A stretch of DNA of 30,133 nucleotides from Isotricha intestinalis (Eukaryota > Ciliophora > Litostomatea > Vestibuliferida > Isotrichidae): NCBI GenBank assembly GCA_023807065.1, contig JAJJLU010000577.1, positions 1-30,133 of the forward strand, written 5' to 3'. The notes beneath the pieces were generated by a model, which saw only the letters and a program-made list of their open reading frames with translations, was not told the origin of the DNA and did no database searches. A program made the position numbers and the translations under genes. Every line of letters starts with the position of its first letter. The stretch's first letter is position 1. Below, piece after piece: positions 9,708-21,686 of the stretch.

Positions 9708-11810
9708 TTAAATAATTTCTGGAATTTCTATGTCCTCTTCTTCATTATCATTTTCCTTTATATTATTATTTTCTTCATTATTGTTTGATATTAATATATT
9801 TTCATCTTTATTTAATTCTCTTGTTATTTTTGGATTTAGACTTTCTTCTTCTATATTTATATTATTTTGATTAAACTGAGTTTCTTCAATTTTTCTTTTT
9901 TTATTTATATTCATCTCATTTTCATTTGATAATTTTCTTTTTTTCTTTAACTCATTTTTTTCTTCAAAACTTTTTTCAGTTTGTTTAATCAATTCACTTA
10001 GTTTAATATTTAAATCTAAGATTTGACCTGTCAAATTATTTTCATTATTATCATAAATTTCATTATCTTTTAAATTTAAATTATTAATGATGTTATTAAT
10101 TTGGTTAGAAACTATTTTGTTGTTAGTAAAAAATCCATTTAAAAATTGAAATAATTTCCATTTATTAAAATCACATTTATTATTTTTCGAAGAAATATCT
10201 ATAATATTTAAAATTTTATTTTTAATTGAATCATTAATAAAAAAAATAAATTTAGAATAAGAAGGTAAAATTAATAAATCAATTAAACCAGAAAATAAAG
10301 CTCTATTATTTTTATTAAAATAATAATATTCAATATTAATAAAATTTTCTAATAATTCTAAATATAAATATAATATTTCTTCCATTTCTTTTTTTGTAAA
10401 AGTTTGAAAAATTTTTTCTGGAGATGTAACAATAGAATGTGTATTATTTTTATTTTTATTTTTTGATTTTAGATTACTTAATTTTATATAAGAATTTTCT
10501 ATTTTAACAACAGTTTTATCATTAACTTCTAAAAATTCAAAATAAACAATTGGAAAAGAAGAATAAACAAAATGAAAAATAATTTCATCAATAATTTCTG
10601 GTAAATACAAATTAAAAGTTTTTATAAAAGATATAAAACATTTTAATAAAGAAGAATATGATATTTTATTTTTTAAATATGATTCATTTATTAAAAGTTT
10701 ATTATAAATTTGGCCAATTAATTCAAAATGTGAGATTAAAAAATGAGAATAATTATCTAAAAAAAATATAAGAGATGTTAAAACTAAATTATTTAAATTA
10801 TTGGAAAAAATTTCATATTCTTTTTTACTTAATCCATTTAGAGTAATTCCCATAAATTTATCATTTAATTTGGAATAATCATTTATTTCTTTTAAAAAAA
10901 ATTCAAATATTTCTTTAAAATCAATTGAAAAATATTTTTCATTAGGAATTGTAATAAAAATTGTTTCTAAAAAGTTAAATAATAAAATTATAATTTTATT
11001 TGCTTGAATTAAATTTGTTTGATTTAATTTTTGAATATCAAAAATCAATTCAAAATTATTTTTTAGATTTTCATTATTATCATTTATATTTTTTGGTTTA
11101 AAAAATTCAATAAAAAATTTAATATTTAAAATAATATTAGAGATTTTTTCTTGTAATTTTTGACTTAATTGAGGAGATAATCTATAAAGTAAAGTATATG
11201 TTACAAAATAAGTTTTCAATTCAGAAAGATTAATCTTACCTAAGTTATAAATAAATAACTCAAAAATTTGTTTCAAAAAACTTTCAATTGTTTTTTGATA
11301 CGGTCTCATGTTATTAGGATAATAATTTATAAAAGTTATTATTAGAATAAAAAATGTTTCTAATATTTTTGGTTTATTATTATTGAAAGATAAATTAAAA
11401 TAAGTTTCAAAATTAGATTTCAGTAATTTAAAAAATAATTGTAAGAATTGAGGGATTTGTTTTATAATACTTTTGAATTTATCATTATAACTTTGATAAT
11501 TTAAAGAAAAAATTTTAAAAAAATTTGATAAAGAAGAAATTGTTATAATTAAATCATTATAATTTGATATTGTAATATTTTTATTCATTTCTTTTTTAAA
11601 ACATTCATTTAATAAATTATAATATTTTATACATTGATCTTCAAAATTTGAAATTTTGGAAATTAATTTATTCATTAATAAAACTGAAATAATATCTGTA
11701 TTCTTTAAAAGATTTGAAAATTGTTCATCATAATCACTATCATAATCTATTTTAAGTTTTTCATATATCTCATTTTCATAACTTAAACTTAGGTAATTAT
11801 TATCAATCAT
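9708..11810 (-). CDS. Helical-repeat nuclear protein, possibly Rix1/PELP1-like (700 aa)
   Basis: An uninterrupted frame from ATG 11810 to TAA. Residues 1 to about 590 look like an all-alpha HEAT/ARM-type solenoid. The segment around 160-215 (YYPNNMRPYQKTIESFLKQI, then a stretch ending YTLLYRLSP) resembles the RIX1/PELP1 domain of the factor that, with Ipi1/TEX10 and Ipi3/WDR18, helps process ITS2 and mature the 60S ribosomal subunit in the nucleolus. The C-terminus has two basic clusters (KKKRK, KKRK), likely nuclear localisation signals, then an acidic tail (EEEDIEIPEII), as in PELP1-type proteins. The family call rests on weak local similarity, fold type and tail composition; a generic HEAT-repeat protein is the main alternative. 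That it is a real gene is not in doubt. Confidence 0.5.
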   Translation of the reverse strand: MIDNNYLSLSYENEIYEKLKIDYDSDYDEQFSNLLKNTDIISVLLMNKLISKISNFEDQCIKYYNLLNECFKKEMNKNITISNYNDLIITISSLSNFFKIFSLNYQSYNDKFKSIIKQIPQFLQLFFKLLKSNFETYFNLSFNNNKPKILETFFILIITFINYYPNNMRPYQKTIESFLKQIFELFIYNLGKINLSELKTYFVTYTLLYRLSPQLSQKLQEKISNIILNIKFFIEFFKPKNINDNNENLKNNFELIFDIQKLNQTNLIQANKIIILLFNFLETIFITIPNEKYFSIDFKEIFEFFLKEINDYSKLNDKFMGITLNGLSKKEYEIFSNNLNNLVLTSLIFFLDNYSHFLISHFELIGQIYNKLLINESYLKNKISYSSLLKCFISFIKTFNLYLPEIIDEIIFHFVYSSFPIVYFEFLEVNDKTVVKIENSYIKLSNLKSKNKNKNNTHSIVTSPEKIFQTFTKKEMEEILYLYLELLENFINIEYYYFNKNNRALFSGLIDLLILPSYSKFIFFINDSIKNKILNIIDISSKNNKCDFNKWKLFQFLNGFFTNNKIVSNQINNIINNLNLKDNEIYDNNENNLTGQILDLNIKLSELIKQTEKSFEEKNELKKKRKLSNENEMNINKKRKIEETQFNQNNINIEEESLNPKITRELNKDENILISNNNEENNNIKENDNEEEDIEIPEII

Positions 11811-12200
11811 TCAAAAAAGATAATGAAATTTATAAATAAAAATTAATTTAAATTATTATTTTATTATACCTAGATTATTTATCCAATTAATTATTTTATA
11901 AAATATATAAACATTTTAAATATAAAATTTACTTTTTTATGTTTTTCATTCATATTTTTTTTAATTTATTTATTTTTCTTTTTAATTGTATTTAAGATAA
12001 ATATTACTTATCTATTAAAATGATAAACCTCTTTTTTCTAAATATTTTAATAATTTATTTGAATGAGAATTTTAAAATATAATTTCTTAAAAATTATTCT
12101 TTACCTTTTCCCATTAATTCATTTTTATTAATAAAAAAATATTAAAAAAGAATAAAAGAATGTAAAAATTGTTTAATAATTAAACAATATTAACTTTATC
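11811..12200. other. Intergenic region, 390 bp
   Basis: Spacer between the start of the minus-strand gene at 11810 and the end of the minus-strand gene at 12201. It should contain the promoter of the former and the 3' UTR of the latter. I see only A+T-rich DNA with T runs, and no ORF, repeat or RNA gene. Confidence 0.4.
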
Positions 12201-15200
12201 TTAATTTAAAACATCACATTTTATATAATGTTTATTATCTTCATAATAAACCATTTTATTATTAGAATTATAATAAAAATAATTACTTTGATAATTTTTT
12301 ATTGTTAGATGACCTTTTAAACATAAATCATGTCCGTTCAAAACAACAAATTGATCAGAACCAACAGAGTTATAAATGATATTCAATTTCTCAGTAAAAA
12401 AAAAATCATTTGCATATATTTCTAAAGATTTTGCAAATTGAATTCCACAGAGAGTATAACCTAAAATCACAGATTGAATACCTAAATTTTTTTCTTCTTC
12501 CTTTTTTAAATTTATACAATTACATAAGCAATAAATTAAATTCATTTCTGTGATTTTTATTGTTTTAACAATTAAAGTCTGTTGTATTTTTATAAATGTT
12601 ATTAATTCAAAATCATATAATTTTCTTAGGTAAATGTAATTATCATCTCCTGAAGTTATAATTATTTTTAAAATTGAATTAATTTCAATTATATTTATCA
12701 TATCTTCATGTGCTTTTATTTTATTTTTTATTTCTTTATTTTCTAAATCAAACTTTATTAATTTTCCGCTTTTAGTTCCTAATAAAATAATATTTGTTTT
12801 TGGAATTGATTTACAACAACTTATAAATTCATCAAATATTATTTTTATTTCTTTAGTTTCATTAAGTGTATTACTTTCAGTATTATTTAAGTTATGTATT
12901 TTTATACTATTATCTATATATTTACATGTAATTATTTTATTTTTTTCTTTTATGAATGTATATGAATAAGAATGATCTTTCAAATAAATTGTTCCATTTT
13001 CTTTTTCTCTTTCAAATAATTGAAAAGTATTTTTTAACTCTATTTCTTTCAAATAAATTCTTTCTCCTTTTTTTTCAAGGTAAAAAATTTCATTATTATA
13101 TATATTAATGTTAATTAATCTATCAATTTTATTTTGCCCATATTGTATATTATTTTCAATTTTTTTATCATTTCTTCCCTGAAGAATTTCATTTAAAATT
13201 TTTGAAGGACAAACACCAAAATTCACAATATATCCTATTTCATTTTTTAATTCATTTCTTTCCTTTTCCGAATCAATTTTTAGTAAATTATTCCTAACAA
13301 TTTTTTCATCTAATTCAATAATTTTACTTGAATTCTTTTCATAAGATAACGAATGAAAAATATTACAACTTTCTTTGGCTTTATCAGGATATTGATTAAC
13401 TCCAAAAATATTATCAATCCATTGAGTAATAGAATTATTAACATTTAATATTTTATTACCATTAATTAATAGAAAATGTTGAATAATAAATTTAATATAA
13501 AGAGATAAAGAAAATGAATGATCTGAACATATATTCATATTAACATCATCTAATTGGGTTTTATCAAATTTTTTTCCAAAATCAGAGCAATTTAAATTAA
13601 TAAAATATTCAATTTTTAAAAAAAATTCAGGAATAATTTCTCTTGAATCATGTCCATCAAGAATAGTTGCAAGACAATCATAAATTGAATAAAACATTCT
13701 ATTGGTATTTTCTTGACTGTAATTTTGTAATTTAATTAAACCTTGCATAAAAGGATTTTGTCTCATTAAATAATAAAATATATATGATGAAGTTGAGTAA
13801 TGTGTTCCTAAATGAGCAGATTCTTCTTCTATATTATTTTCATCTTCAAATTTATTTATTGCATTTAATCTTAACTTTTCTTCTTGTAAACTTATTGGAT
13901 ATTTAAATATTCTAAATAGTGAATCTTCGATTTTATTATTTTCAAAAATTGAATTTAATTTAGTGTAATCTTTTAATATCCAAGGAAAAATTGGATATTG
14001 AGTTGCATCATTAAATGATCTTGATGAAAAATAATTTAATTTAAGTAAATAATATAATGTTGAAATTTCCCTTTTTTTCCATTTAGTTGTATACTTTTTA
14101 ATATTTTTATCTTTTAATTTTATGATTTTTTCTTTTAATTTTGTTTCCTGTGATATTGCATTAAATTGTTGAAAATGTGATAAACGATAAAAATTAAAAA
14201 AATAACTTTTTCCATTTTTTAAAAATATTTCTATTCCAATCCAAATAAGCATTACTCTTCTTGATATTATAGTTTTAATATCATCAAAAAATATTATTAA
14301 AGTTTTCTCTTTTTTTTCTTTTTCTTCAGTATAAGTAAATTGAGCAAAAATATATAAATCATTATTAATATCAATTTCGCTTGTTTTAAAAATAAAATAA
14401 GAATCACAAACATATAATAAACCATTTAAACTTCTTTCTCTTGAAATTAATTCACAATTAAATGAATGTTTTTTTGGAAAATTTAAATTTTTTTTGACAA
14501 ATTTTATTTTCTTTTCTTTTATTTTATTTTTAAATTCCTCAAAATATAAATGTGAAATATGGAAAAAAATAGAATCAAAAAAATGTGAATCTTGAGATAA
14601 GAATAAAGGAGGAAAACCTTTATAAGAAAAATTTTTTATTTTTGAAGGATAATTTAAAACTTTTGTTTCTTTTTGAGATTGAAAATGACTATTATAATAC
14701 ATTTTCATTTTGACAAATTTTTCATTATAAAAAAAAATATCTTTAAATTCAATTGAAAAAGTATTACAAAGAAAATCTCTTTTAGGATTAAAAACAATAT
14801 AATTTGAATTCAAAAAATCAAAATTTTCTTCAACTTCACAATCAGGAATTTTTTTCCCTTTATTTAAACTTAAATCAAGATTTATTAAACTCATATTTGA
14901 ATTTGATTTTTTAGAAATAATACTATTATTAATATTTATGGAAGAAAAAGATTTACTATTATTATTAATAGAAATTCGCATTATTGATCTTGGAGAAGAG
15001 TCTTCATTAATAATAGATTTATTTTTATTAAATCGATTTTCAAAAGTTATTTCCATACATCGATAAGCATAAATTTCTTTTTTTGTCATGTAATATAATT
15101 TACCAGCCATACCTAAATAATCATCTATTTTTTGTTTTAATTCACCGAATTTTAAACCTATTTTCCTATTATCACCTGTTATTTTTTTTACAATGTTATA

Positions 15201-18200
15201 TAATTCAAAATCACTATCATTAGGAGTATATGAATCTGAATTTGTAACTAAAATTTGGCAATCTTTTAATATCTTTTCACATATTTTATATAAGAAATCA
15301 TTTTCTTGATCTAATAATTTTGAAGGATTTATTTTATCTTGAATAATAAATTTTCCTAAAAAATATTGACAAAAATTAAAATAATCAAATTTATTTTCTT
15401 CATTTTTTTTAAAATATTTATTAGGGAAAAATTCATTTAAATTTGTGTTAAACTTTTTAATTTTGTTAAATAATCTTTCATCAGAAATTGGAGTGGAATT
15501 TTTTTTTTTTGAAATATTTTTTGTACAATCAATAATATAGAAAAGACAATGCTCTTTATTATTTAAAGGATAACATATTTTTTCTATTTCTTTTATAATT
15601 TCTTCATTTTTATATTTTATTTCTTTAGAATATAATTTGAATAAAATATCAATAATAATTTCACAAATTGGTTTTTTTATTAATCCTGAATTATCATATT
15701 CAATTAATAAAAATTGCCAAGGAGAAAAAATTAATCCCGTTTTAATTAATAAATCATTTAATCTAAAAATTATTCTTTTAATTAAATCTTCTTCTTTTTC
15801 TAAATTATTACCATATGTTTTTAATAAATAATCCATTAAAACTAAAGTATTTATTATATTAGCATTTCTATAAAAAATTTTAAGCTTTTTTTCTTCTTTT
15901 TTTTCTGTTTGATAATTCTTTTCTAAAATTTTTATAATTTCTTCAATGAATAAAGTTGATTCAGAGAAATTATCTTGTATTAATTGTTTTAAAAAAATAA
16001 AAATAAAAGGTGCTGGATGGAAAAATAATAATTTATTTGATAATTCTAAAATTGATTTTTTTGCAATATTTTCACTTAAAGTAGTTTTTTTTTCTTCATT
16101 TAAGAAAAAAAAATAATAAAAAGAATAACATAAAGAATAATTTTCACTAAATAACAATTGGAATAATAAAGTATTAATAGATTGAGAAACTAAAAGTAAA
16201 AATTCATTTATTTTTAAATAATCTTTTTCACTAAAATTTTCAATTGCTTTTTTAAATAATTGATTATTTAAATCAAGAATTTTAGTTATTGATTCTTCTT
16301 CTTCTTTTAATTCAAATTCATTTAATTTATCATTATTATCTTTTTTTTTTAAAAGATATCTTTTTCCATATTCAATCATTGCATCTATTTTAATTGTATC
16401 ATTAACTTGAATTTCTTTTATTGGAGAATTATCTTCTAAAATAATATATAATTCAAAGACTATTTTAAGCATAATTATACAAGTTTTTTTATAATTTTCA
16501 TTTTCATTATCTCCACATAAAATAATATTCAAAAGTATATTTGAAATATTATCATTATTATTGTTTATTTTTTTAGATAAATCTAATTCAAAAACTAAAT
16601 TCATAAATCCATAAATTATATTTATATTTTTTTCTAAGAATACTTTAGAACATAATTTATCTATTATATTATCTATATTTTTTTTTCCTTGATTTTGGTT
16701 TTTACAACTAGATAAAAAATTTCTCATTATATTCATATAATTTGAATCATCTATATTTTCAAATTTTTCATTTTGAATTATATAAGAAAAAGAAAATAAT
16801 TTTTGAAAAATCTCTAAATTCAATAAAGAATCTTTATTTTCTGTTTTTGAAAAAATACAATTATCAATAGAAGTTAAGACTAAATTAATTGTATCAAAAT
16901 CACTTTCTTCATATAATTCTTTATTTAAAAAAAAATTAACAAAATAATTTCTTCCTTCAATATAATAAGAAATATTATTTTTATTACTAGAATAATCTAG
17001 TAAATAAGTAATAAAATAATATAAAATTTGATATATATTTCTTTGAAAAAAAATAATATTAATTTTTTTCAATTTTGTCATCTATAAATATTATATGAAA
17101 TTATTAAAATACTTCTTGTAAAGTATAAGTTAATTGATAAAATATTTTTCTCATATCTTTAATATTCTTTTCAAAAATATTTTCTTTATGTAAAACAATA
17201 ACAATAAGATCACAAATTATTTGAAAGGAATTATAACTTAAAAAAAATAAAATAATATTCTTACATTTTTTCAATAATTTCATTAATTTCATTTTTATTT
17301 TTAAAACTTTGAATATAAACTAAAATTTGATAATAATATTCCAAAAATAAAATAATAATTTTTAATCCATCCATTTCAATAAATTTAATAATAGAAAAAT
17401 TAAATTCAATTGTAGTAAAAAAAGAACTAAAATAATCATTCATTATAATAAATTTTTCTTGAATTAAAGAATTAGAAGAAATTGAAGAACTTTGATAATC
17501 AATTATTGAATAACTGTAATTTTGATTTTTTTTAATTGATTTTGTTTTTTCAATTAAATAACAAAATCTTTTTTTTCTTCCTTTCTTTTCAGAATAATCA
17601 TCATGAAATTCAGTAAAATCAATTTTTTCTATTTTATCATAAAAAATAAATAAATTAGGTGTTAATTTAAATTCAAGACTACTATAAATATTTCCATATT
17701 TTTTATCATTATTTTCATAACATAAATTAAGATAATTATTAATAATATTATGAAATATATATTCTTTTTCATTCTTATCTTCTTCATAATTTTTTTCTTT
17801 TTTCTTTTTTACTTTTTCATCAAAGTCTTTTTTAAATAATAAAAAACAACCAAAATATCCTTGATAAGTATTAATTATTTTCGGAGAAAAATTTTCTCCA
17901 ATTCTTTCAATTTCTCTATGACAACCTAATAAAAATTCTAAATCTTTCATTCTAATACCTTTAAATATATTTCCTTTGATATAATATTCATTATTTTTTC
18001 TATTTTGTTGAATTGTTGCTTTAATTCCATTTTTAGAAAAAAATATATAAATTAAATAAACTGAACCAGGATTTACTTCTATATCCTCTTTATTTTCATT
18101 TTTATTTATAATAAAATTCATTGTGTATTTGTTAGTATTTTCTTTTTTTGATATTTTTATTCTAAAAAATATTTTTTCTATTTCATTGGTTTTTTCATTT

Positions 18201-19324
18201 TTTTGAATTATTGTTAATAATGAATAGTCTTTATATGGTTTAATTATTGGATTGAAATTAAAACTAAAAAAAATAGAAAATTTATCTGATAAAGTACAAA
18301 TTGGAAAATAAAATCCTGAATTTTCTGCTTCTAAATAAAATCCTTTTTGAATTAAAAATTTTACTCCTTCGAGATTATCTACTTTAAATAAATAATGTAA
18401 AGGAAATAAAATTGAAGAAATATCTTTTTTTAACTCTAGAATAGTTTTATCTTCTATATTTATTAAACCTTTTTTTAAAACTTTTAAAAATAAGGTTATA
18501 ATATTTTCATTGAATCTATTTTTATAAATTGATGTATAAATATTTATTATTATTTCATACATTTCTTTTGAATCTGGTAAAATTTCTATAAAATCATAAA
18601 AGCGAGTTACTTTAATATCAAAATTTGAAAACATTAATTGAGTTGAAATTCTTGTTTTTAAAAAATTTTCATAAAAAAAATTTAAATAATTTAAAATAGT
18701 TTTTTGTTCTTCCTCTTTAATATTTAAATTAGAGGAAAATATTTTTTTATACATTTGAACTGATAAATTCAGAAAAAGAAAAGATTTAATTGAATTATTT
18801 TCAAAGATATTTTCCTCTGTTTTATAATTTAATTCATAAGGATAAATAGATAAAATTAATAATAGTTTGCTAAAAATTTCTAAATCTTCATAATTAAAAA
18901 TTTCTTCTTTATAAAGTTTACAAAAAACTCCAATTAAAAATTTTATTATTTCATAACAAGAAGAAAGAGTAGAGCTTTCATTTTTAAATTTATTTGCAAT
19001 ACCCCATATCATAATAGAATAAATAATAAAAAATTTAAATATCTTTTCTTTATTGGTTTTCTCATTTATTTTTGGTTTAAAATTTTCAAAATAATGTAGA
19101 TATAAAATATTGTTTGAATCCATTTTATAATATAACTCTAAAAATAGTGTAAAATAAATTCCTTCTTCATTAGAAATTTTAATTATTTTTTTTGTTTGAA
19201 GTTTAGAAAGAAGAAAATTATAAAAATCATATTCTTTTTTTTTGGATTTTTTTTTTGCTTTCGATATTAATTTATTTGTATAAATTTTTAATTGGTTAGA
19301 AGGGGAACTTTCTGATTTTTGCAT
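12201..19324 (-). CDS. BEACH-WD40 protein 2 (2354 aa, three exons)
   Basis: Three open frames join through two tiny introns: exon 1 19324-17265, exon 2 17236-17113, exon 3 17081-12201. The spliced length is 7065 nt, a whole number of codons giving 2354 residues. A helical N-terminus contains a ConA-like beta-sandwich near 335-500. A PH-BEACH domain (GLLYVCDSYFIFKTSEI) lies near 1600-1720, the BEACH domain near 1735-2025 (SSRSFNDATQYPIFPW, HYSTS, NRMF, SREIIPEFF, ITQWIDNIFGVNQ) and a WD40-type propeller from about 2060 to the end. Compared with its paralogue at 383-7444, the LES-containing block is replaced by SFSLSLYIKFIIQHF and the FGYKQ-type motif is altered, so it is a diverged BEACH protein. 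Its expected role is membrane traffic. The start MQKSESS is the first Met of the frame; the stop is TAA. Confidence 0.88.
17082..17112 (-). other. Intron 2 of BEACH gene 2 (31 nt)
   Basis: On the minus strand it starts GTATTTTAAT and ends ATTTATAG. Without splicing, the frame of exon 2 stops at TAA within it. Removing 31 nt joins ...TLQE to MTKLKKIN in phase 0 and restores one frame into the BEACH half of the protein. Confidence 0.85.
17237..17264 (-). other. Intron 1 of BEACH gene 2 (28 nt)
   Basis: On the minus strand it starts GTAAGAATAT and ends TTTTTTAAG with a polypyrimidine-like T run. Exon 1 would otherwise stop at the TAA inside GTAAG. Splicing (phase 2) joins ...NEIIEK, an ATT codon split across the junction, and YNSFQIICD. 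The 28-nt size is typical of the very small introns of ciliates. Confidence 0.88.
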
Positions 19325-19419
19325 TTTTCAAAATAATATACGTCATGATAAAAAAAATTATTTAATATTTTCAATAAAATTATTTTAAAATATTAAATTT
19401 ATTAAAATAATTTAATGAT

Positions 19420-20982
19420 TTATAAATTTACAGAATTATTTCTTTTTAATTTTTGATTGATTTCATTTAGTCTTAACGGAGGAATTTCTATTCTTTTTTT
19501 ATTTGGATAATTAATTTCTTCGTGATATCTAATTCTATATTTAATCACTAATTTTCTATTAAGAAAATTATAATATTGATTCGTTAAATTAATATTTCTA
19601 TCATTTATATTTTGAATACTATTTTTGTTTTTTAATTTTTTAAAACTTCTATAATTTAAATCCACTTTTCTTTCTTTTAAATTATTAATGTCACTTAAAT
19701 TATGAACATCTATATTATTCTGACTTTTTATTCTTTTAACAGTTCTATTATCAAAATCTATATTATTTAAATTATCTTTATTTTCATTAATATTATAACT
19801 TCTATTATGCTCATTATATTTATTAATTGAATTATTGATATAAAATAAATTAATATTTGGTGTTTTGTTTCTTGAAAAATATAATTTTCCATTCCAATTT
19901 AATCTTTCATAATTTAAAGTTGTTAAAGGTTTTTTTCTATTTCGAATGTTTAATGGATTTTTAAATCTATTTTCAATAAAAGAATTAGTTTTATTGATTG
20001 GGGTTTTGTTTCTTTGAAACTTTTGATTTTGTAATAAATTTTTATTATAATCATCTCTAGTTTTTATTTTTAAAAAACGATTTTTCTCCCATTTTTTATT
20101 ATATTTAAATTCTTCTACTTTTTTATTTACAATTTTCTTAGCTTTCAATTTAAGAATTTTATTTTCTATTTCTTCAGAAGTTAATCTTCTATTTTCTGAA
20201 AATTGTAAACATCCTTTTATAATATTAGCAATTTCTTTAGAATAAATATTTGGAATTGGCTCATATTCACTTTTAATAATATATGAATACATTTGATTTA
20301 AATCTTCAACAAATTTTCTTTTCATTTTTTTTAAACAACACATTTCATAAATTAAAAGACCAAAATACCATATATCACTTTTCTCTGAAAAATTTGGTTT
20401 TTCATTAATTAATTCAGGACAAACTATTGGATTATCATTATTATTGATAATTTCATCATGATAAATAATATCATTAAATGGATTTAATCTGATATTGTTT
20501 TCATCATCAATGAAAATATTAATTGAATTTAAATTTATATTATATATATTTATGGTATGTAACTCAAATAAGCCATGTGCTATTTGATATATATATTTTA
20601 TTATATTTTCTTCTGGAATATTAATATTAATATCTGAATGTTTCATAATAATATTATTATATAAAGTATTAGTATAATAATCTGTGATTAAAATAAATGA
20701 ATTTGAAACTTTATCTATAAAGGAATCTCTATATAAAACAATATATTTTGATTTTAATGAAGCTATTTTATTTAATTTATCGATTATTATATATTTTTTT
20801 TTTGTTGAAATTAATTTTCCCCAATAGTCACTTAATTTAAATTGATACATTCTATATATTTGATTATCTATTATTCTTTTAACTTTATAACTTGAATAAT
20901 TAATATTTGAATTATTTGATGAATTATCTTTTAAAATTTGGAAGTCTTGTATTTTTGAAATAAATATATCATTTTCATCCAT
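19420..20982 (-). CDS. Degenerate protein kinase (pseudokinase), NEK-like, with Asn/Arg-rich tail (520 aa)
   Basis: Residues about 20-285 have the outline of a protein kinase: an N-lobe with ILITDYY at the hinge, NLNSINIFI at the catalytic-loop position (about 148-156), a CPE motif in place of APE (about 188), SDIWYFGLLIYEM for helix F, and a C-lobe ending near NRRLTSEEI. The catalytic residues are gone. The HRD aspartate and the following lysine both read Asn, DFG is replaced by NPF, and no glycine-rich loop or VAIK lysine is evident. It should therefore act, if at all, as a binding scaffold. The C-terminal 230 residues are basic, Asn-rich and probably disordered. NEK-like is a guess from helix F and the overall layout. 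Start ATG 20982 and stop TAA are clear, and the gene is intact. Confidence 0.75.
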   Translation of the reverse strand: MDENDIFISKIQDFQILKDNSSNNSNINYSSYKVKRIIDNQIYRMYQFKLSDYWGKLISTKKKYIIIDKLNKIASLKSKYIVLYRDSFIDKVSNSFILITDYYTNTLYNNIIMKHSDININIPEENIIKYIYQIAHGLFELHTINIYNINLNSINIFIDDENNIRLNPFNDIIYHDEIINNNDNPIVCPELINEKPNFSEKSDIWYFGLLIYEMCCLKKMKRKFVEDLNQMYSYIIKSEYEPIPNIYSKEIANIIKGCLQFSENRRLTSEEIENKILKLKAKKIVNKKVEEFKYNKKWEKNRFLKIKTRDDYNKNLLQNQKFQRNKTPINKTNSFIENRFKNPLNIRNRKKPLTTLNYERLNWNGKLYFSRNKTPNINLFYINNSINKYNEHNRSYNINENKDNLNNIDFDNRTVKRIKSQNNIDVHNLSDINNLKERKVDLNYRSFKKLKNKNSIQNINDRNINLTNQYYNFLNRKLVIKYRIRYHEEINYPNKKRIEIPPLRLNEINQKLKRNNSVNL

Positions 20983-21686
20983 TTAAAATTAAATTTATTT
21001 TGTTATTTTTTTAAATTATCAATCACAAACAAAGGGTTTTTTAAATTTGAAATTAATGAATATTAAATTTTATTGATGATATTTCTTCGTTTGGTTGAAT
21101 TTGAATTTAAAAACTCTATGGGCGATTTAAATCAAAAAAATATTTCTATTTATTAAATTCAATATGGATAAATAAAAAATTTATTAATATTAAATTTAAA
21201 AGAAAATAAAAAATGTCTCTAATAAATATGAAATTTCAATGAATAATATATAATTTTTTTAGTGGAGAAATAAAATTTTAACTTGATAAAAAATTAAAAT
21301 CTTATATAATTAAAATGTCAATTATAATTATTTTTATTTTCAAATATTATATTTACAAAACAATTTTATTTTTATTTAAATAAATAAAATCCAATAAAAA
21401 ATTTCAATAAAAGCATATAATCAATTTAACTCTTTGAAAAAACTAAAATCTGTAAATTTTTGACTTCAAAAAAACTACTTTTCAACCTTTTAAAAAAATA
21501 AAATAATCAACTTTAAAAAACTCAAAAAATAAAAGAAAAAAAATTATAAACAAAAATATATAAAAAACATATATAAAGAAAAAAAAGAAAATTATAAAAA
21601 AACAATATAATAAATAAAAAGAATAACCCCTTAATTCCAAAATAAAAACCAAAAAAAGAATAAAAAAAAATTAAATAAAAAAATCA
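20983..21686. promoter_or_regulatory. Divergent promoter region, 704 bp
   Basis: The region lies between a minus-strand gene starting at 20982 and a plus-strand gene starting at 21687, so it must hold both promoters. The last 200 bp or so (21480-21686) are strikingly A-rich on the coding strand of the right-hand gene, with many AAAA runs, as in ciliate 5' leaders. No defined TATA-like or other box can be named against this background. Confidence 0.45.

Noticed and set aside
15637..15831. Plus-strand open frame of 64 codons, and similar ones at 22852-23097, 24340-24585 and 28508-28762.
   Set aside because: They lie antisense inside well-supported coding sequences and have low-complexity translations; they are shadows.
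19990..20010. Internal TTGGGG near 20000 as an interstitial telomere repeat.
   Set aside because: It is a single coding occurrence (codons for NKTPIN on the minus strand) without tandem units.
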